DNA of 50,883 nt from IMG/VR virus record IMGVR_UViG_3300044960_000579, positions 1 to 50,883 of that record. The stretch is one strand, 5' to 3'. The notes below the pieces were generated by a model, which was not told where the DNA came from, searched no databases, and saw only the letters and a program-made list of their open reading frames with translations. Both the position numbers and the translations under genes were made by a program. Origin of the DNA: a virus. Numbering within the stretch: position 1 is the stretch's first letter; the number at the start of each line of letters is the position of its first letter. Below, piece after piece: positions 16,248-22,840 of the stretch.

Positions 16248-16261
16248 GCGCCCTCTGGCGC
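16248..16261 (-). other. GCGCC-CTCT-GGCGC leader hairpin, copy 2
   Basis: Hairpin 30 nt before paralog A. A 23-bp stretch around it is identical to that around copy 3 (17495-17517), although the two genes have diverged, so the leader is conserved more than the proteins. Confidence 0.6.
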
Positions 16262-16279
16262 CGAATCAAACACCGGTCA

Positions 16280-16640
16280 TGGTCTTGCCGCGCCGTGCCG
16301 GCCCCGCCGTGCCCGGCCTCGCCTCGCCACGCCCTACCGGGCCAAGCCATGCCGCGACTGCCATGCCAGGACTCGCCGCGCCGCGCCTCGCCAGGCCGCA
16401 CCTCGCCCCGCCACGCCTCGCCAGGCCGTGCCTCGGCTGCCACGCCCGGCCTGACCGCGCCCGGCCGCGGCAGACCTCGACTGCCACGACTGCCTTGCCG
16501 TGCCCGGCCCCACCATGCCCCTCCAGACCATGCCCTACCGCGCCGCGCCTCACCGCGCCACGCCGTGCCACGACTGCCTCGCCCCACCCGGCCTCACCGC
16601 TCCCGGCCACGCCATGCCGTGCCGTGCCGTCACTGCTATG
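16280..16640. repeat. Pentamer repeat array III
   Basis: Third and shortest NNGCC array. GACTGCC starts at 16355, 16479, 16488 and 16572, with gaps of 124, 9 and 84, all 5n+4. The segment 16472-16582 matches array II almost base for base, including the double GACTGCC and the following 84-bp interval. It lies between the two paralogous genes; no gene inside. Confidence 0.85.
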
Positions 16641-16686
16641 CGAAGACAAGCGGCGCGGCCGCACCGGACCGCGCCGCTCGCTGTCC

Positions 16687-17463
16687 CTATTGCCCCGGCA
16701 GCGTCGGCTGCATGCCGCGCGACTCAGCACTCTCGAGGAACGACTCAAGCAGGCTGGCCGTCTCATCGTCGTAGGGCTCCGCGTCACGCAGCGCCGCAGC
16801 CTGCGCCTCAGCGGCGGATTCCGCCATCAGCTCGAGCAGGCGCGGATCATCGTCGGGAACGATTTCGAACATTCCGAACGCACCAGCACCCTTCTCTGGG
16901 CGCCATTCGCCAACGCCGACCGTGCGACCGCTCGCGAAGAGCAGCCGGCTGACGGCGACCGGCGTAATCAACGGCGCAACCGCCTGGACCTCGAGGATCA
17001 TGCCCCAGCGCGGGAAGATGGCGCGAGTGCGGATATCCGGTGTCCGGGCGGGATCAGAATTCCGAACCACGCTCATGTGCAACTTCGGAACGCCGTACAG
17101 TGGCAGCAAATCACCGAGAACGGTCACCAAACGTTTGATTTTGGCGCCGGTAACGCCGGGAATGTCCGATGCTGCCGTCACCATCGCGCCCTTGAACGCC
17201 GACGCCAGGAAACCGAGCAGTGTCGGTCCACCGGCTGGAAGGACATAGACTGAATCGCGAAATTCGCTTATCGGGTCGTGCTTGAGGGTGCTCGCGCGTT
17301 GCGCGCGGTTTTTCGCCGGCGGCGGGTTCAGCAGGGTTTCCTTCGCCTTGCGGCTCATCCGGTTCACGATGAGCGGGCTCAGACCCAAGATGCCGACCCG
17401 CAGCACGACGGTTTCGATATTGGGAATTTCGATAACGTCTTGAGTTTTCCGTGGAGTAGGCAT
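16687..17463 (-). CDS. Conserved phage protein, paralog B
   Basis: A 258-residue protein with the full family pattern: VGILGLSPLIVNRMSRKAKE near residue 24, EFRDSVYVLPAGGPTLLGFLASAFKGAMV, LYGVPKLHMSVVR, RTRAIFPRWGMILEV, FASGRTVGVGEWRPEKGAGAFGMFEI. The glycine-rich GVGEWRPEK..GxFG block is the hallmark. No enzymatic motif recognised. The ATG at 17463 is preceded by GAGGAAA; an upstream GTG lacks support. It directly follows the recT gene, suggesting a role in recombination or DNA protection (inference). Confidence 0.75.
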   Translation of the reverse strand: MPTPRKTQDVIEIPNIETVVLRVGILGLSPLIVNRMSRKAKETLLNPPPAKNRAQRASTLKHDPISEFRDSVYVLPAGGPTLLGFLASAFKGAMVTAASDIPGVTGAKIKRLVTVLGDLLPLYGVPKLHMSVVRNSDPARTPDIRTRAIFPRWGMILEVQAVAPLITPVAVSRLLFASGRTVGVGEWRPEKGAGAFGMFEIVPDDDPRLLELMAESAAEAQAAALRDAEPYDDETASLLESFLESAESRGMQPTLPGQ

Positions 17464-17496
17464 GTCTATTTTCCTCGTTGCGGCCACTGCCGCGTT

Positions 17497-17510
17497 GCGC
17501 CCTCTGGCGC
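17497..17510 (-). other. GCGCC-CTCT-GGCGC leader hairpin, copy 3
   Basis: Same hairpin and flanks as copy 2, 34 nt upstream of paralog B. Unlike the other copies it is preceded by the recT gene rather than a pentamer array. Confidence 0.6.
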
Positions 17511-17598
17511 CGAATCATCCGTTCCCTCATCCGTTTACCGTCCCCTGCCACCGCAGACATCACCAGGTGGCCCCCTGCACGTCGCAGTCACGTCGTGA

Positions 17599-18558
17599 TT
17601 AGGCATCAATCGCCTCCTCTTCCTGCTCTCCGGCCTGCAACGCTGCCTCGCGCCGCCGGTAGATCGCCCGCAGCAGGTCACGCGCCGGTGCCGGCATTGC
17701 CGTGGGTCGCAGCGTCGCGCCAATCTCCCGGAGCGTGTCGAGATCCGGCGCGACCGCAATCGCGTCCGCCGAAGCGAGCCACGCCCGGAACACCGGCTCA
17801 GTCTTGAGCGACGTCGCCGCAGCCGCGAGCGTCGCCATCTCGTCATCCGGCAGGTCGCGCAGGTGCTCGACGCCCCACGCCGCCGACGCGATGAGGTGCA
17901 GCGCACCGAGCGCCTCGTCGCCGATCAGGCCCCGCACGTGCGCGAAGAGTTTCCGGTTCAATTTGTCCCGGTCCTCAGCGCGCGCACGTTCCGGCGGCGC
18001 AGCCGGTTGCTCGACCTCGACCGTCACGACCTCATCTGGACCACGCCCTTCGGCCAGTTCCTCAGGCGTGTACAGACCGGCAAGATCGGCCGGGAAGGCT
18101 TTCCTGAGTGCATGCGCCTCGGCGACTTTCCCGAGCATGTGCCGTGGTTTTTCGCGCCAGATTCCACGATCGCCGGACGGCGCGAACTCGGTCCAGAACG
18201 CGATCGCCGAGAATGGGCAGCGATGCCCCTGCACGAGCCGGTAGACCGTCACCGTCGCGCTGACCGGTAGACCGTCAGGCCCCATCTCGAACTGGGGTGC
18301 ATCGCTGCCAGCGTATTGCCCGGTCCGGGCAGCGATCAGGCGCAGGCCGTCGATCCCGACGGTGACGACCCAATCGCTGCCGCGCCGGATCAGGTAAATC
18401 TGGCGCTGCTCCGGCGCCAGGCCGGTGCGACGTGCGACCGCGAGGAACAGGTCGGCCACGCTCGCCGGCGCATTGCCGACGAACGTGCGCCGGATGAATT
18501 GCTCTCTCTCCGGCGTCCAGTCCTGGGCTGGTACCGGCAGGTCACTGTGTTCGGCCAT
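17599..18558 (-). CDS. recT: RecT/Bet-type single-strand annealing protein
   Basis: Phage recombinase that anneals complementary single strands. Family signatures: LAPEQRQIYLIRRG (residues 47-60), GIDGLRLIAARTGQYAG (68-84), WREKPRHMLGKVAEAHALRKAFPADLAGLYTPEE (134 onward). The 319-residue length is typical, with a helical C-terminal extension. The partner exonuclease is encoded about 5 kb downstream, separated by a ParB-like gene, two paralogs and three repeat arrays, which is an unusual separation for this pair. Confidence 0.9.
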   Translation of the reverse strand: MAEHSDLPVPAQDWTPEREQFIRRTFVGNAPASVADLFLAVARRTGLAPEQRQIYLIRRGSDWVVTVGIDGLRLIAARTGQYAGSDAPQFEMGPDGLPVSATVTVYRLVQGHRCPFSAIAFWTEFAPSGDRGIWREKPRHMLGKVAEAHALRKAFPADLAGLYTPEELAEGRGPDEVVTVEVEQPAAPPERARAEDRDKLNRKLFAHVRGLIGDEALGALHLIASAAWGVEHLRDLPDDEMATLAAAATSLKTEPVFRAWLASADAIAVAPDLDTLREIGATLRPTAMPAPARDLLRAIYRRREAALQAGEQEEEAIDA

Positions 18559-18805
18559 GGAGCATCACCCCCGTGATGAGATCCGCCGGATGCAGGCCGG
18601 TGCATTCACGCAACACCTCGTAGAGCATGAGCAGGTCGTCGTCGTTGCGCACGCGTACCGGCACGCCGAGCGCGCGCGTCAGCGCCTTGCTGGCTGCGGC
18701 GTATCCCTCAGTTGCGTAGGGTCTGAGTTGATTTGGCAAATTCACGTAGACGGATGCCATTTTGACCAGATCGTGCGAGGTGACGTGACACGGCAACGGG
18801 GTCAT
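18542..18805 (-). CDS. Hypothetical 87-residue protein
   Basis: No family recognised. The central part is helical (EGYAAASKALTRALGVPVRVRNDDDLLMLYEVLREC). It is coupled on both sides: its start overlaps the upstream stop by 4 nt and its end overlaps recT by 17 nt. It is therefore probably co-translated with the recombination genes. Confidence 0.55.
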   Translation of the reverse strand: MTPLPCHVTSHDLVKMASVYVNLPNQLRPYATEGYAAASKALTRALGVPVRVRNDDDLLMLYEVLRECTGLHPADLITGVMLHGRTQ

Positions 18806-19038
18806 TGTTGTGCCTCCTGCAGTTCATTCCACGCCGCCGTGAGCTGGTCGCCGGCGGCGCGATAGAGCCTGGCGTAGCGCTGCGCTGCCTCTGGCCGGCC
18901 GAGCGACAGCGCCCACCGGACCATCGCCTCCCAGAGCGCTGCGTCGCTGCAGGCGCGCGCGTATTGCTGCTCGGCGAGCCAGCGACGTCGCGACGGCTGC
19001 GCGTGGTGGTGGCTCGGATGGATGTTGTTCCACCTCAT
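18802..19038 (-). CDS. Hypothetical 78-residue protein
   Basis: ATG at 19038 chosen because it overlaps the preceding stop as ATGA. The product is helical and aromatic/Arg-rich (SRRRWLAEQQYARACSDAALWEAMVRWALSLGRPEAAQRYARLYRAAGDQ), with spacing that recalls a TPR-like helix pair. It has a His cluster near the start (HPSHHHAQ). No family recognised. Confidence 0.5.
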   Translation of the reverse strand: MRWNNIHPSHHHAQPSRRRWLAEQQYARACSDAALWEAMVRWALSLGRPEAAQRYARLYRAAGDQLTAAWNELQEAQQ

Positions 19039-19238
19039 CGCGCTACCTCCTCCGGAACGCGGCAGACGAGGAACGCCGCATAGACGCCATCCGGCAAATA
19101 TGGTGAACAGACCTGGACCGAGATCACGTCGCCGCCGGCCACTTCGACCTGCGCAATGCGCCAGTTGACGTCGCCGGCGAGCCCGGCGGGATCGCCGCTG
19201 GTGATGACGAATACGCGTGTCACGAGTTGTCCTAGCAT
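19035..19238 (-). CDS. Hypothetical 67-residue protein
   Basis: ATG at 19238 lies downstream of the GGGAGGC-loop leader hairpin and of GAGGGGGAG. The product is beta-rich (LVTRVFVITSGD, WRIAQVEVAGGDVISVQVCSP, GVYAAFLVCRV). It is the first gene after that leader and couples to the next gene by a 4-nt overlap. No family recognised. Confidence 0.5.
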   Translation of the reverse strand: MLGQLVTRVFVITSGDPAGLAGDVNWRIAQVEVAGGDVISVQVCSPYLPDGVYAAFLVCRVPEEVAR

Positions 19239-19286
19239 GTGGTATACTCCCCCTCGGAACGTTCCTCCGTTCCCAATCGTCCCCCT

Positions 19287-19311
19287 GGGCCACGTGCCTC
19301 CCACGTGGCCC
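19287..19311 (-). promoter_or_regulatory. GGGAGGC-loop leader hairpin, copy 5 (minus strand)
   Basis: Stem GGGCCACGT/ACGTGGCCC (9 bp) with loop GGGAGGC on the minus strand, followed by GGGAACGGAGGAACG. The four rightward copies have the same loop and trailing sequence but different stems. It precedes the gene starting at 19238. Confidence 0.7.
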
Positions 19312-19362
19312 GCTCCATATGATCTCTGCCATCACCTCCCGTCTAGCGCTGTGTCGCGCAAT

Positions 19363-19476
19363 TCACGGCAAATCGTCGCGTTCCTCGTCCGGCCAGCACG
19401 CAGCCAGGACCAGGGCGACGATGGTGCTGAGGACAAACGCAGCAGCGATGCCGAGGACGAAACTCGACCAGTCCAT
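19363..19476 (-). CDS. 37-residue single-pass membrane peptide
   Basis: A short gene with GGAGAG 9 nt before its ATG. The product begins MDWSSFVLGIAAAFVLSTIV, continues as hydrophobic helix (ALVLAACW) and ends with the acidic tail PDEERDDLP. One membrane helix, probably N-out or a small holin-like or regulatory peptide; no family recognised. Confidence 0.5.
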   Translation of the reverse strand: MDWSSFVLGIAAAFVLSTIVALVLAACWPDEERDDLP

Positions 19477-19791
19477 TGGCGCTCTCCAGAGACGGGTGCG
19501 GGGACCGCAGCCAGCCGTCGTGGCAGCCAGGCAGTTGGCTGGCCGGTGGTCCCCGCGTACCGGCCCGCGCGACTCGATTGGCCTCCTGAGCGCGTCCCCT
19601 CCATTCGCCTGGCTACCGGCTGCACCGTGCAGCCACGCGAGGCGGCCGGCATGTGTCCACCTGGCGTGGCCGTCCCTGCCCTGCGAGTGCCGCGCCCGGC
19701 CGCCGTGGCCCGGCCGGGGTTGGCAGGGAGGATCAGGGGGATGCGCGTTGTCTGGACTGAGGAGAGGGGGGATAGTGCCACGGTGGAGCTC
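19477..19791. other. Gene-poor leader region with a long hairpin
   Basis: No convincing gene in 315 bp; the open minus-strand frame here is Arg/Ser/Pro-rich and overlaps the small membrane gene out of frame. The notable structure is a two-part hairpin at 19500-19554: GGGGACC pairs with GGTCCCC, and CCAGCC with GGCTGG inside it. It would lie in the leader of the 37-residue gene. Confidence 0.4.
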
Positions 19792-19974
19792 CTAGCACAT
19801 GCGTCGCAACCGCACGGCGACCAGGTGCGCCTCGGCGGCGGAAAGCTGAATCGGCACGAGCCGGCGCTCGTTGGGCGCGTAGGCGCGCAGCGCCGCCACG
19901 ATCCGGCTCCTCAGTTCGGGTGGCACCACCAACGCGAGTGCCGCCCAGGTCATGGTCGAGAGGTGGAGCGTCAT
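19792..19974 (-). CDS. Hypothetical 60-residue protein
   Basis: GGAGG lies 8 nt before the ATG, and the start overlaps the previous stop as ATGA. The product has a hydrophobic start and two helices (LRSRIVAALRAYAPNERRLVPIQLSAAEAHLVAVRLRRM). No family recognised. Confidence 0.5.
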   Translation of the reverse strand: MTLHLSTMTWAALALVVPPELRSRIVAALRAYAPNERRLVPIQLSAAEAHLVAVRLRRMC

Positions 19975-20198
19975 CGCTCGACCTCCCGGAGGTTGTTGAC
20001 GAGACGCAGCCGGGTGAGTTCGGCATTCATGTCGGCCAGCGCGGCGCCCAGGGCATCGACTTGCGCCTGCAGCGCGCTGACCTCGGCGGACAGTTTGGTG
20101 ACGATCTGGTGGATGGTCTCGATTTCAACGACGGTTCCGGTTCGCCATTCGTTCCATTCGTCTGTCCGGGGCATGTCTCCGATGATCGCTGTGCTCAT
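19971..20198 (-). CDS. Coiled-coil protein
   Basis: A 75-residue protein dominated by a heptad-like helix (IHQIVTKLSAEVSALQAQVDALGAALADMNAELTRLRL, residues 29-66). Start ATG at 20198 overlaps the excisionase-like gene stop by 4 nt. Likely a small oligomeric scaffold or regulator partner; no family recognised. Confidence 0.55.
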   Translation of the reverse strand: MSTAIIGDMPRTDEWNEWRTGTVVEIETIHQIVTKLSAEVSALQAQVDALGAALADMNAELTRLRLVNNLREVER

Positions 20199-20413
20199 GA
20201 CTGATTCCCTCCGTTCGATGTCGATGCCTCGCGATCGAGGCGCTCGGCGATGTATCGCTCCAGCTCCGCGATCGGGACGCGGAGCGAGGTGCCGATGTGA
20301 ATGCCGCGGATCTCGCGACGGGCGAGGAGCTCGTAGAACTTGCTGCGCGAAATCCCCAGGGCCTGAGCGGCCTCCGTGGGGCGCAGGAGGAGTCGTGGAA
20401 CCTCGGTCGTCAT
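20195..20413 (-). CDS. Excisionase-like HTH protein
   Basis: A 72-residue MerR-type winged HTH of the HTH_17 class: LLLRPTEAAQALGISRSKFYELLARREIRGIHIGTSLRVPIAELERYIAERL. Such proteins serve as excisionases or small repressors. No integrase gene is visible in the window, so its role as recombination directionality factor is uncertain. It is translated together with its neighbours, judging from the short overlaps. Confidence 0.8.
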   Translation of the reverse strand: MTTEVPRLLLRPTEAAQALGISRSKFYELLARREIRGIHIGTSLRVPIAELERYIAERLDREASTSNGGNQS

Positions 20414-20607
20414 CAGAACGGCTCCTCATCCGGCGCGACCGGCCGTGGTTCGCGGACCGCAGGCCGCGGCTCTGGTTGTGGCGCCACGTCCACGGGATCC
20501 AGATCCTGGTCACCGGGATCGGCGTCCAGCCACGGCTGGCGGTCGTCCCAGGCATCGGCGTTCAGCTCGGCGAGGATCTCGCGCTCGCCATCGGTGAGCG
20601 TCCGCAT
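20413..20607 (-). CDS. Acidic Pro-rich hypothetical protein
   Basis: A 64-residue protein: short helix (TDGEREILAELNADAWDDR), then an acidic/Pro-rich disordered tail (PGDQDLDPVDVAPQPEPRP). It lies between the excisionase-like and Cro-like genes with almost no spacing. No family recognised; the acidity could suit a DNA-mimic or adaptor role, unproven. Confidence 0.5.
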   Translation of the reverse strand: MRTLTDGEREILAELNADAWDDRQPWLDADPGDQDLDPVDVAPQPEPRPAVREPRPVAPDEEPF

Positions 20608-20608
20608 C

Positions 20609-20863
20609 TCAGGCCGCCTCCTTTTCCGGTGACGGAGTTTCGTCGTCCGTTGACAACTCGAAGATCATAAAAAATGGCACACCAAGGAGTTCCGCAATTC
20701 GCCGTGCGGTCGATTCAGAAACCGTCCGCCGCCCCTTGGCAACGTGGACCACATAGGAGCGGTGTTGACCGAGCTGGCGTCCCAGCCACGCTCGTGTCCG
20801 GCCCTGAGCCTCCAGGGTCTCCTCTAGGTTCGTTGCGCGATACCGAGGTGTCATGTCCTTCAT
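20609..20863 (-). CDS. Cro-like XRE-family repressor
   Basis: An 84-residue HTH protein (TNLEETLEAQGRTRAWLGRQLGQHRSYVVHVAKGRRTVSESTARRIAELLGVPFFMIFEL). It is transcribed leftward from a promoter whose -10 ends 7 bp before the ATG, so the message may be leaderless; the internal ATG at 20854 has AAGGAC upstream and is an alternative start. The divergent HTH gene to the right completes a cI/cro-like switch. Confidence 0.75.
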   Translation of the reverse strand: MKDMTPRYRATNLEETLEAQGRTRAWLGRQLGQHRSYVVHVAKGRRTVSESTARRIAELLGVPFFMIFELSTDDETPSPEKEAA

Positions 20864-20869
20864 GGTGAC

Positions 20870-20898
20870 ACGATATCACCAATCGACAACGTTGTCAA
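20870..20898 (-). promoter_or_regulatory. Leftward promoter with palindromic operator
   Basis: -35 TTGACA (20898-20893), 17-bp spacer, -10 TATCGT (20875-20870). A perfect 12-bp palindrome GACAACGTTGTC (20885-20896) overlaps the -35, and GGTGA ... TCACC flanks the start. Probable operator of the divergent regulator pair. Confidence 0.7.
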
Positions 20899-20919
20899 CT
20901 AATGTTGAGACTGTGTCGA

Positions 20920-21285
20920 ATGAGAATTTTTGGACGATGGCTGAGAACCCAATTGGCCCGGCGGGAGTGGTCCCAAGCGGAGTTTGCCCGGCGTCTGAGA
21001 ACGGCGCCCGGTGTTGTCAGCCATTGGGTCCGCGGTGAGCGTGTGCCGGATCCGCAGTCGTGCGATCGGATCGCGGACGTCCTGGGGGTGGATCCGGACC
21101 TGGTGCTCGCGCTGGCCGGTCACCGTCCTGCCATCGAGCCGTTGCAGCCGGATGATGAGCGGCGTGAGCTCATTGGGTACGTTCGCCGGCTGCGTTTGAC
21201 TGATGACCGGGTCACGGCACTGCGTAGCCTGCTGCGCGGTTGGCTGGAGGCAGATTTGCGGGAGAGGGAGACGCAGAAGGGGTAG
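20920..21285 (+). CDS. CI-like XRE-family regulator
   Basis: The N-terminal HTH reads RTQLARREWSQAEFARRLRTAPGVVSHWVRGERVPDPQSCDRIADVLGVDPDLVLALAG. A short C-terminal helical domain (ELIGYVRRLRLTDDRVTALRSLLRGWLEADL) lacks a LexA-type protease fold, so RecA-induced cleavage is unlikely. ATG at 20920 is used; an upstream ATG at 20902 would add six residues. Divergent to the Cro-like gene and followed by a strong terminator. Candidate repressor of the early promoters. Confidence 0.75.
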   Translation: MRIFGRWLRTQLARREWSQAEFARRLRTAPGVVSHWVRGERVPDPQSCDRIADVLGVDPDLVLALAGHRPAIEPLQPDDERRELIGYVRRLRLTDDRVTALRSLLRGWLEADLRERETQKG

Positions 21286-21297
21286 GAGGTAGCCGTG

Positions 21298-21651
21298 TTA
21301 CTGTTCGGCCTGACGCCAGCGCTGTGCGACGCGCCACGTGACCCAGCCCTGGCCGTCGCAGAGGGTGCAGGCAAACCAGCCTTCACCCCCGCAGGCCGGG
21401 CAGGCAACCGGTGTCGCTGGGTCCGCCGGGGCCGTCTCGCGCCTTTTCGGCTTGGGAACCGGCCGGGGTGGCCGGTTGCGGGCTGCCCGCCGGTAGCGTT
21501 CGTCAATACAGCGTTCCCGGCGTGAATGTGGGACTGGCCATGCCGGGGCATCCTGACACCACGGGATACCGACGCTGGTATCCCGTGGTTTTTGTTGTGC
21601 CGGCCGTATCGAGATTTCCCCAGATTTTCCCCTGTTCCAGGGTATTGACAA
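21298..21651 (-). CDS. DnaJ-type zinc-finger protein
   Basis: The C-terminal part, CPACGGEGWFACTLCDGQGWVTWRVAQRW, is a two-knuckle CxxCxGxG zinc finger as in DnaJ and small phage proteins. The N-terminal part is basic and disordered. The start is uncertain: the open frame runs through the rightward terminator and into promoter P1, and only a TTG is available at 21651. The true start is probably internal and non-ATG, or the gene is a remnant. Confidence 0.45.
   Translation of the reverse strand: MSIPWNRGKSGEISIRPAQQKPRDTSVGIPWCQDAPAWPVPHSRRERCIDERYRRAARNRPPRPVPKPKRRETAPADPATPVACPACGGEGWFACTLCDGQGWVTWRVAQRWRQAEQ
21559..21596 (+). terminator. Intrinsic terminator after the CI-like gene
   Basis: 12-bp stem CCACGGGATACC/GGTATCCCGTGG, loop GACGCT, then TTTTTGTT. 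Strong rho-independent signal for rightward transcription, separating the repressor unit from P1. Confidence 0.9.
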
Positions 21652-21673
21652 ATTGCACGCTATGTGCTATTCT
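21645..21673 (+). promoter_or_regulatory. Early promoter P1 with spacer operator
   Basis: TTGACA (21645-21650), 17 bp, TATTCT (21668-21673). The spacer contains the near-palindrome GCACG-CTA-TGTGC. The same layout recurs at P2 and P3, including the upstream GGGTA. Confidence 0.9.
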
Positions 21674-21685
21674 ACAGGCAGATGA

Positions 21686-21706
21686 GGGGGCTGGGAGGCA
21701 GCCCCC
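21686..21706 (+). promoter_or_regulatory. GGGAGGC-loop leader hairpin, copy 1
   Basis: Stem GGGGGCT/AGCCCCC with loop GGGAGGC, a few bases after the predicted P1 start site, followed by AGGAACGGAGGAAC and the ATG of the first early gene. Confidence 0.75.
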
Positions 21707-21731
21707 CAGGAACAGGAACGGAGGAACAGCG

Positions 21732-22076
21732 ATGGAGCGCGAGGAACTGATCAACCAGGAGCTCAACCGGCTGGCGCAGAAAATCAACGAGAAACTCGCG
21801 GCAGGGAACCTGAGAGAGGTCGGACGCCAGGTGATGTACGCAGCGCTGGTCGTCAACCTGCCAGCGCCACGGCACCGGGGTGACGAGCAGGCGCAGATTG
21901 GTGCGCTCAAAATGGCGCAGGTCGCCGGCAGCATCAGCGCCTATGCCGCCGCGGCTGGATACGGCGCCGATGTTGCTCGGCATTTCGGCTTCGGGACGGA
22001 CATGGCGCGCTGGGCTGAGCTGGTCGAGGCACCAGTCCATGCCGATCAGTTGCGGGCGCGGCTGGCGATTTCGTAA
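21732..22076 (+). CDS. Early phage protein, paralog of the 23702 gene
   Basis: A 114-residue helical protein: REVGRQVMYAALVVNLPAPRHRGDEQAQIGALKMAQVAGSISAYAAAAGYGADVA. This aligns with GELVARAAFVIALPAP...EQIDALQQGASTITSYARR in the gene at 23702. The two share the P1/P3 promoter and leader hairpin, so the whole cassette was duplicated. No known family. GGAGG is 8 nt before the ATG. Confidence 0.7.
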   Translation: MEREELINQELNRLAQKINEKLAAGNLREVGRQVMYAALVVNLPAPRHRGDEQAQIGALKMAQVAGSISAYAAAAGYGADVARHFGFGTDMARWAELVEAPVHADQLRARLAIS

Positions 22077-22088
22077 CGGTGGGGCGAT

Positions 22089-22113
22089 GGGGAGGCTGGG
22101 AGGCAGCCTCCCC
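22089..22113 (+). promoter_or_regulatory. GGGAGGC-loop leader hairpin, copy 2
   Basis: Stem GGGGAGGCT/AGCCTCCCC (9 bp), loop GGGAGGC, then AGGAACGGAGGAACGG. This copy is intercistronic, without its own promoter, which argues for a role in translation or RNA processing rather than in initiation of transcription. Confidence 0.75.
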
Positions 22114-22137
22114 GGAGGCAGGAACGGAGGAACGGCA

Positions 22138-22437
22138 ATGGTTCGGATGGTGATGAGCGAGGACATTCGAAACGATCTCGGGCAGGGCGAGTTCACGGTC
22201 CTGCTCTCGGTGGAGGGCGAACCGTTCCACGTTTCACTGAGCAGCGCTAGCGCCGCCGAGGCGGCCTACCACACATTCTGGACGCTGAAGCGCGCTGGCG
22301 CGTTCCGGCGGGGCAACCGGCACACGCGCGCCATTGCTGCCGTGGTCCCGGCGGCGGGTGGCCAGGGCCGGGCGTATTACATCGGAAACGACGGCAACGT
22401 GTACGAGGCAGGCACGTGCGAGGCGCGTGTCGCGTAG
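22138..22437 (+). CDS. Hypothetical early protein
   Basis: A 99-residue alpha/beta protein: FTVLLSVEGEPFHVSLSSASAAEAAYHTFWTLKRAGAF, then TRAIAAVVPAAGGQGRAYYIGNDGNVYEAG. No family recognised. Preceded by the leader hairpin and AGGAACGGAGGAACGGCA; followed by a terminator, so it ends the P1 transcript. Confidence 0.65.
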   Translation: MVRMVMSEDIRNDLGQGEFTVLLSVEGEPFHVSLSSASAAEAAYHTFWTLKRAGAFRRGNRHTRAIAAVVPAAGGQGRAYYIGNDGNVYEAGTCEARVA

Positions 22438-22450
22438 GAGAGGGAGACGC

Positions 22451-22483
22451 GTGCGCCGGCATTCCCCGGCGCACATTTCTCTC
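22451..22483 (+). terminator. Terminator before P2
   Basis: 9-bp stem GTGCGCCGG/CCGGCGCAC (22451-22474) with loop CATTCC, followed by the pyrimidine run ATTTCTCTCT. It closes the P1 transcript 12 bp before the P2 -35. Confidence 0.75.
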
Positions 22484-22494
22484 TGCCAGGGGTA

Positions 22495-22523
22495 TTGACA
22501 AACTGCACGCGGCGTGCTACTAT
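22495..22523 (+). promoter_or_regulatory. Early promoter P2 with spacer operator
   Basis: TTGACA (22495-22500), 17 bp, TACTAT (22518-22523). The spacer holds the perfect palindrome GCACG-CGG-CGTGC. Confidence 0.9.
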
Positions 22524-22534
22524 ACAACCAGAAC

Positions 22535-22553
22535 GGAACCGGGAGGCGGTTCC
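22535..22553 (+). promoter_or_regulatory. GGGAGGC-loop leader hairpin, copy 3
   Basis: Stem GGAACC/GGTTCC, loop GGGAGGC, then AGGAACGGGGGAACGG and the ATG at 22580. The stem sequence is unrelated to the other copies, showing compensatory variation. Confidence 0.75.
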
Positions 22554-22579
22554 AGGACAGCAGGAACGGGGGAACGGAA

Positions 22580-22783
22580 ATGGCAACGCTAGCAGAGATC
22601 AAAGCGAATCCGGCGGCGTACCTGGGCGAGGGTGGTGAGCCCAACGAGTACGCGCGTTTCATCGAGGCCGTCGAGGCACTCATCGCCCGCGGCATGGACG
22701 AGCAGGACGCCATCGCTCTCGTCTGGAACGAGGGCGACTGGTACGGCAGGGCGCTGGCGATCGTCGAGGAGACCGATCGCTAA
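22580..22783 (+). CDS. Small acidic early protein
   Basis: A 67-residue acidic helical protein (MATLAEIKANPAAYLGEGGE, then EYARFIEAVEALIARGMDEQDAIALVWNEGDWYGRALAIVEE). First gene of the P2 transcript, followed by an attenuator-like hairpin. No family recognised; small acidic early phage proteins often target host enzymes, but nothing specific is visible. Confidence 0.65.
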   Translation: MATLAEIKANPAAYLGEGGEPNEYARFIEAVEALIARGMDEQDAIALVWNEGDWYGRALAIVEETDR

Positions 22784-22791
22784 TCGCCGGC

Positions 22792-22828
22792 GTGCCCGGT
22801 GGTAATCCCACCGGGCACTCGCTGTTTT
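22792..22828 (+). terminator. Terminator/attenuator after the P2 small gene
   Basis: 11-bp stem GTGCCCGGTGG/CCACCGGGCAC, loop TAATC, followed by TCGCTGTTTTGT. The T-run is short and set back, so read-through into the next gene is likely. Confidence 0.7.
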
Positions 22829-22840
22829 GTGGGGGACACA

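Noticed and set aside
19156-20670. 504-codon plus-strand frame over the small regulatory genes
   Set aside because: It runs opposite several tightly coupled minus-strand genes, including an excisionase-like HTH; composition is unlike a protein.
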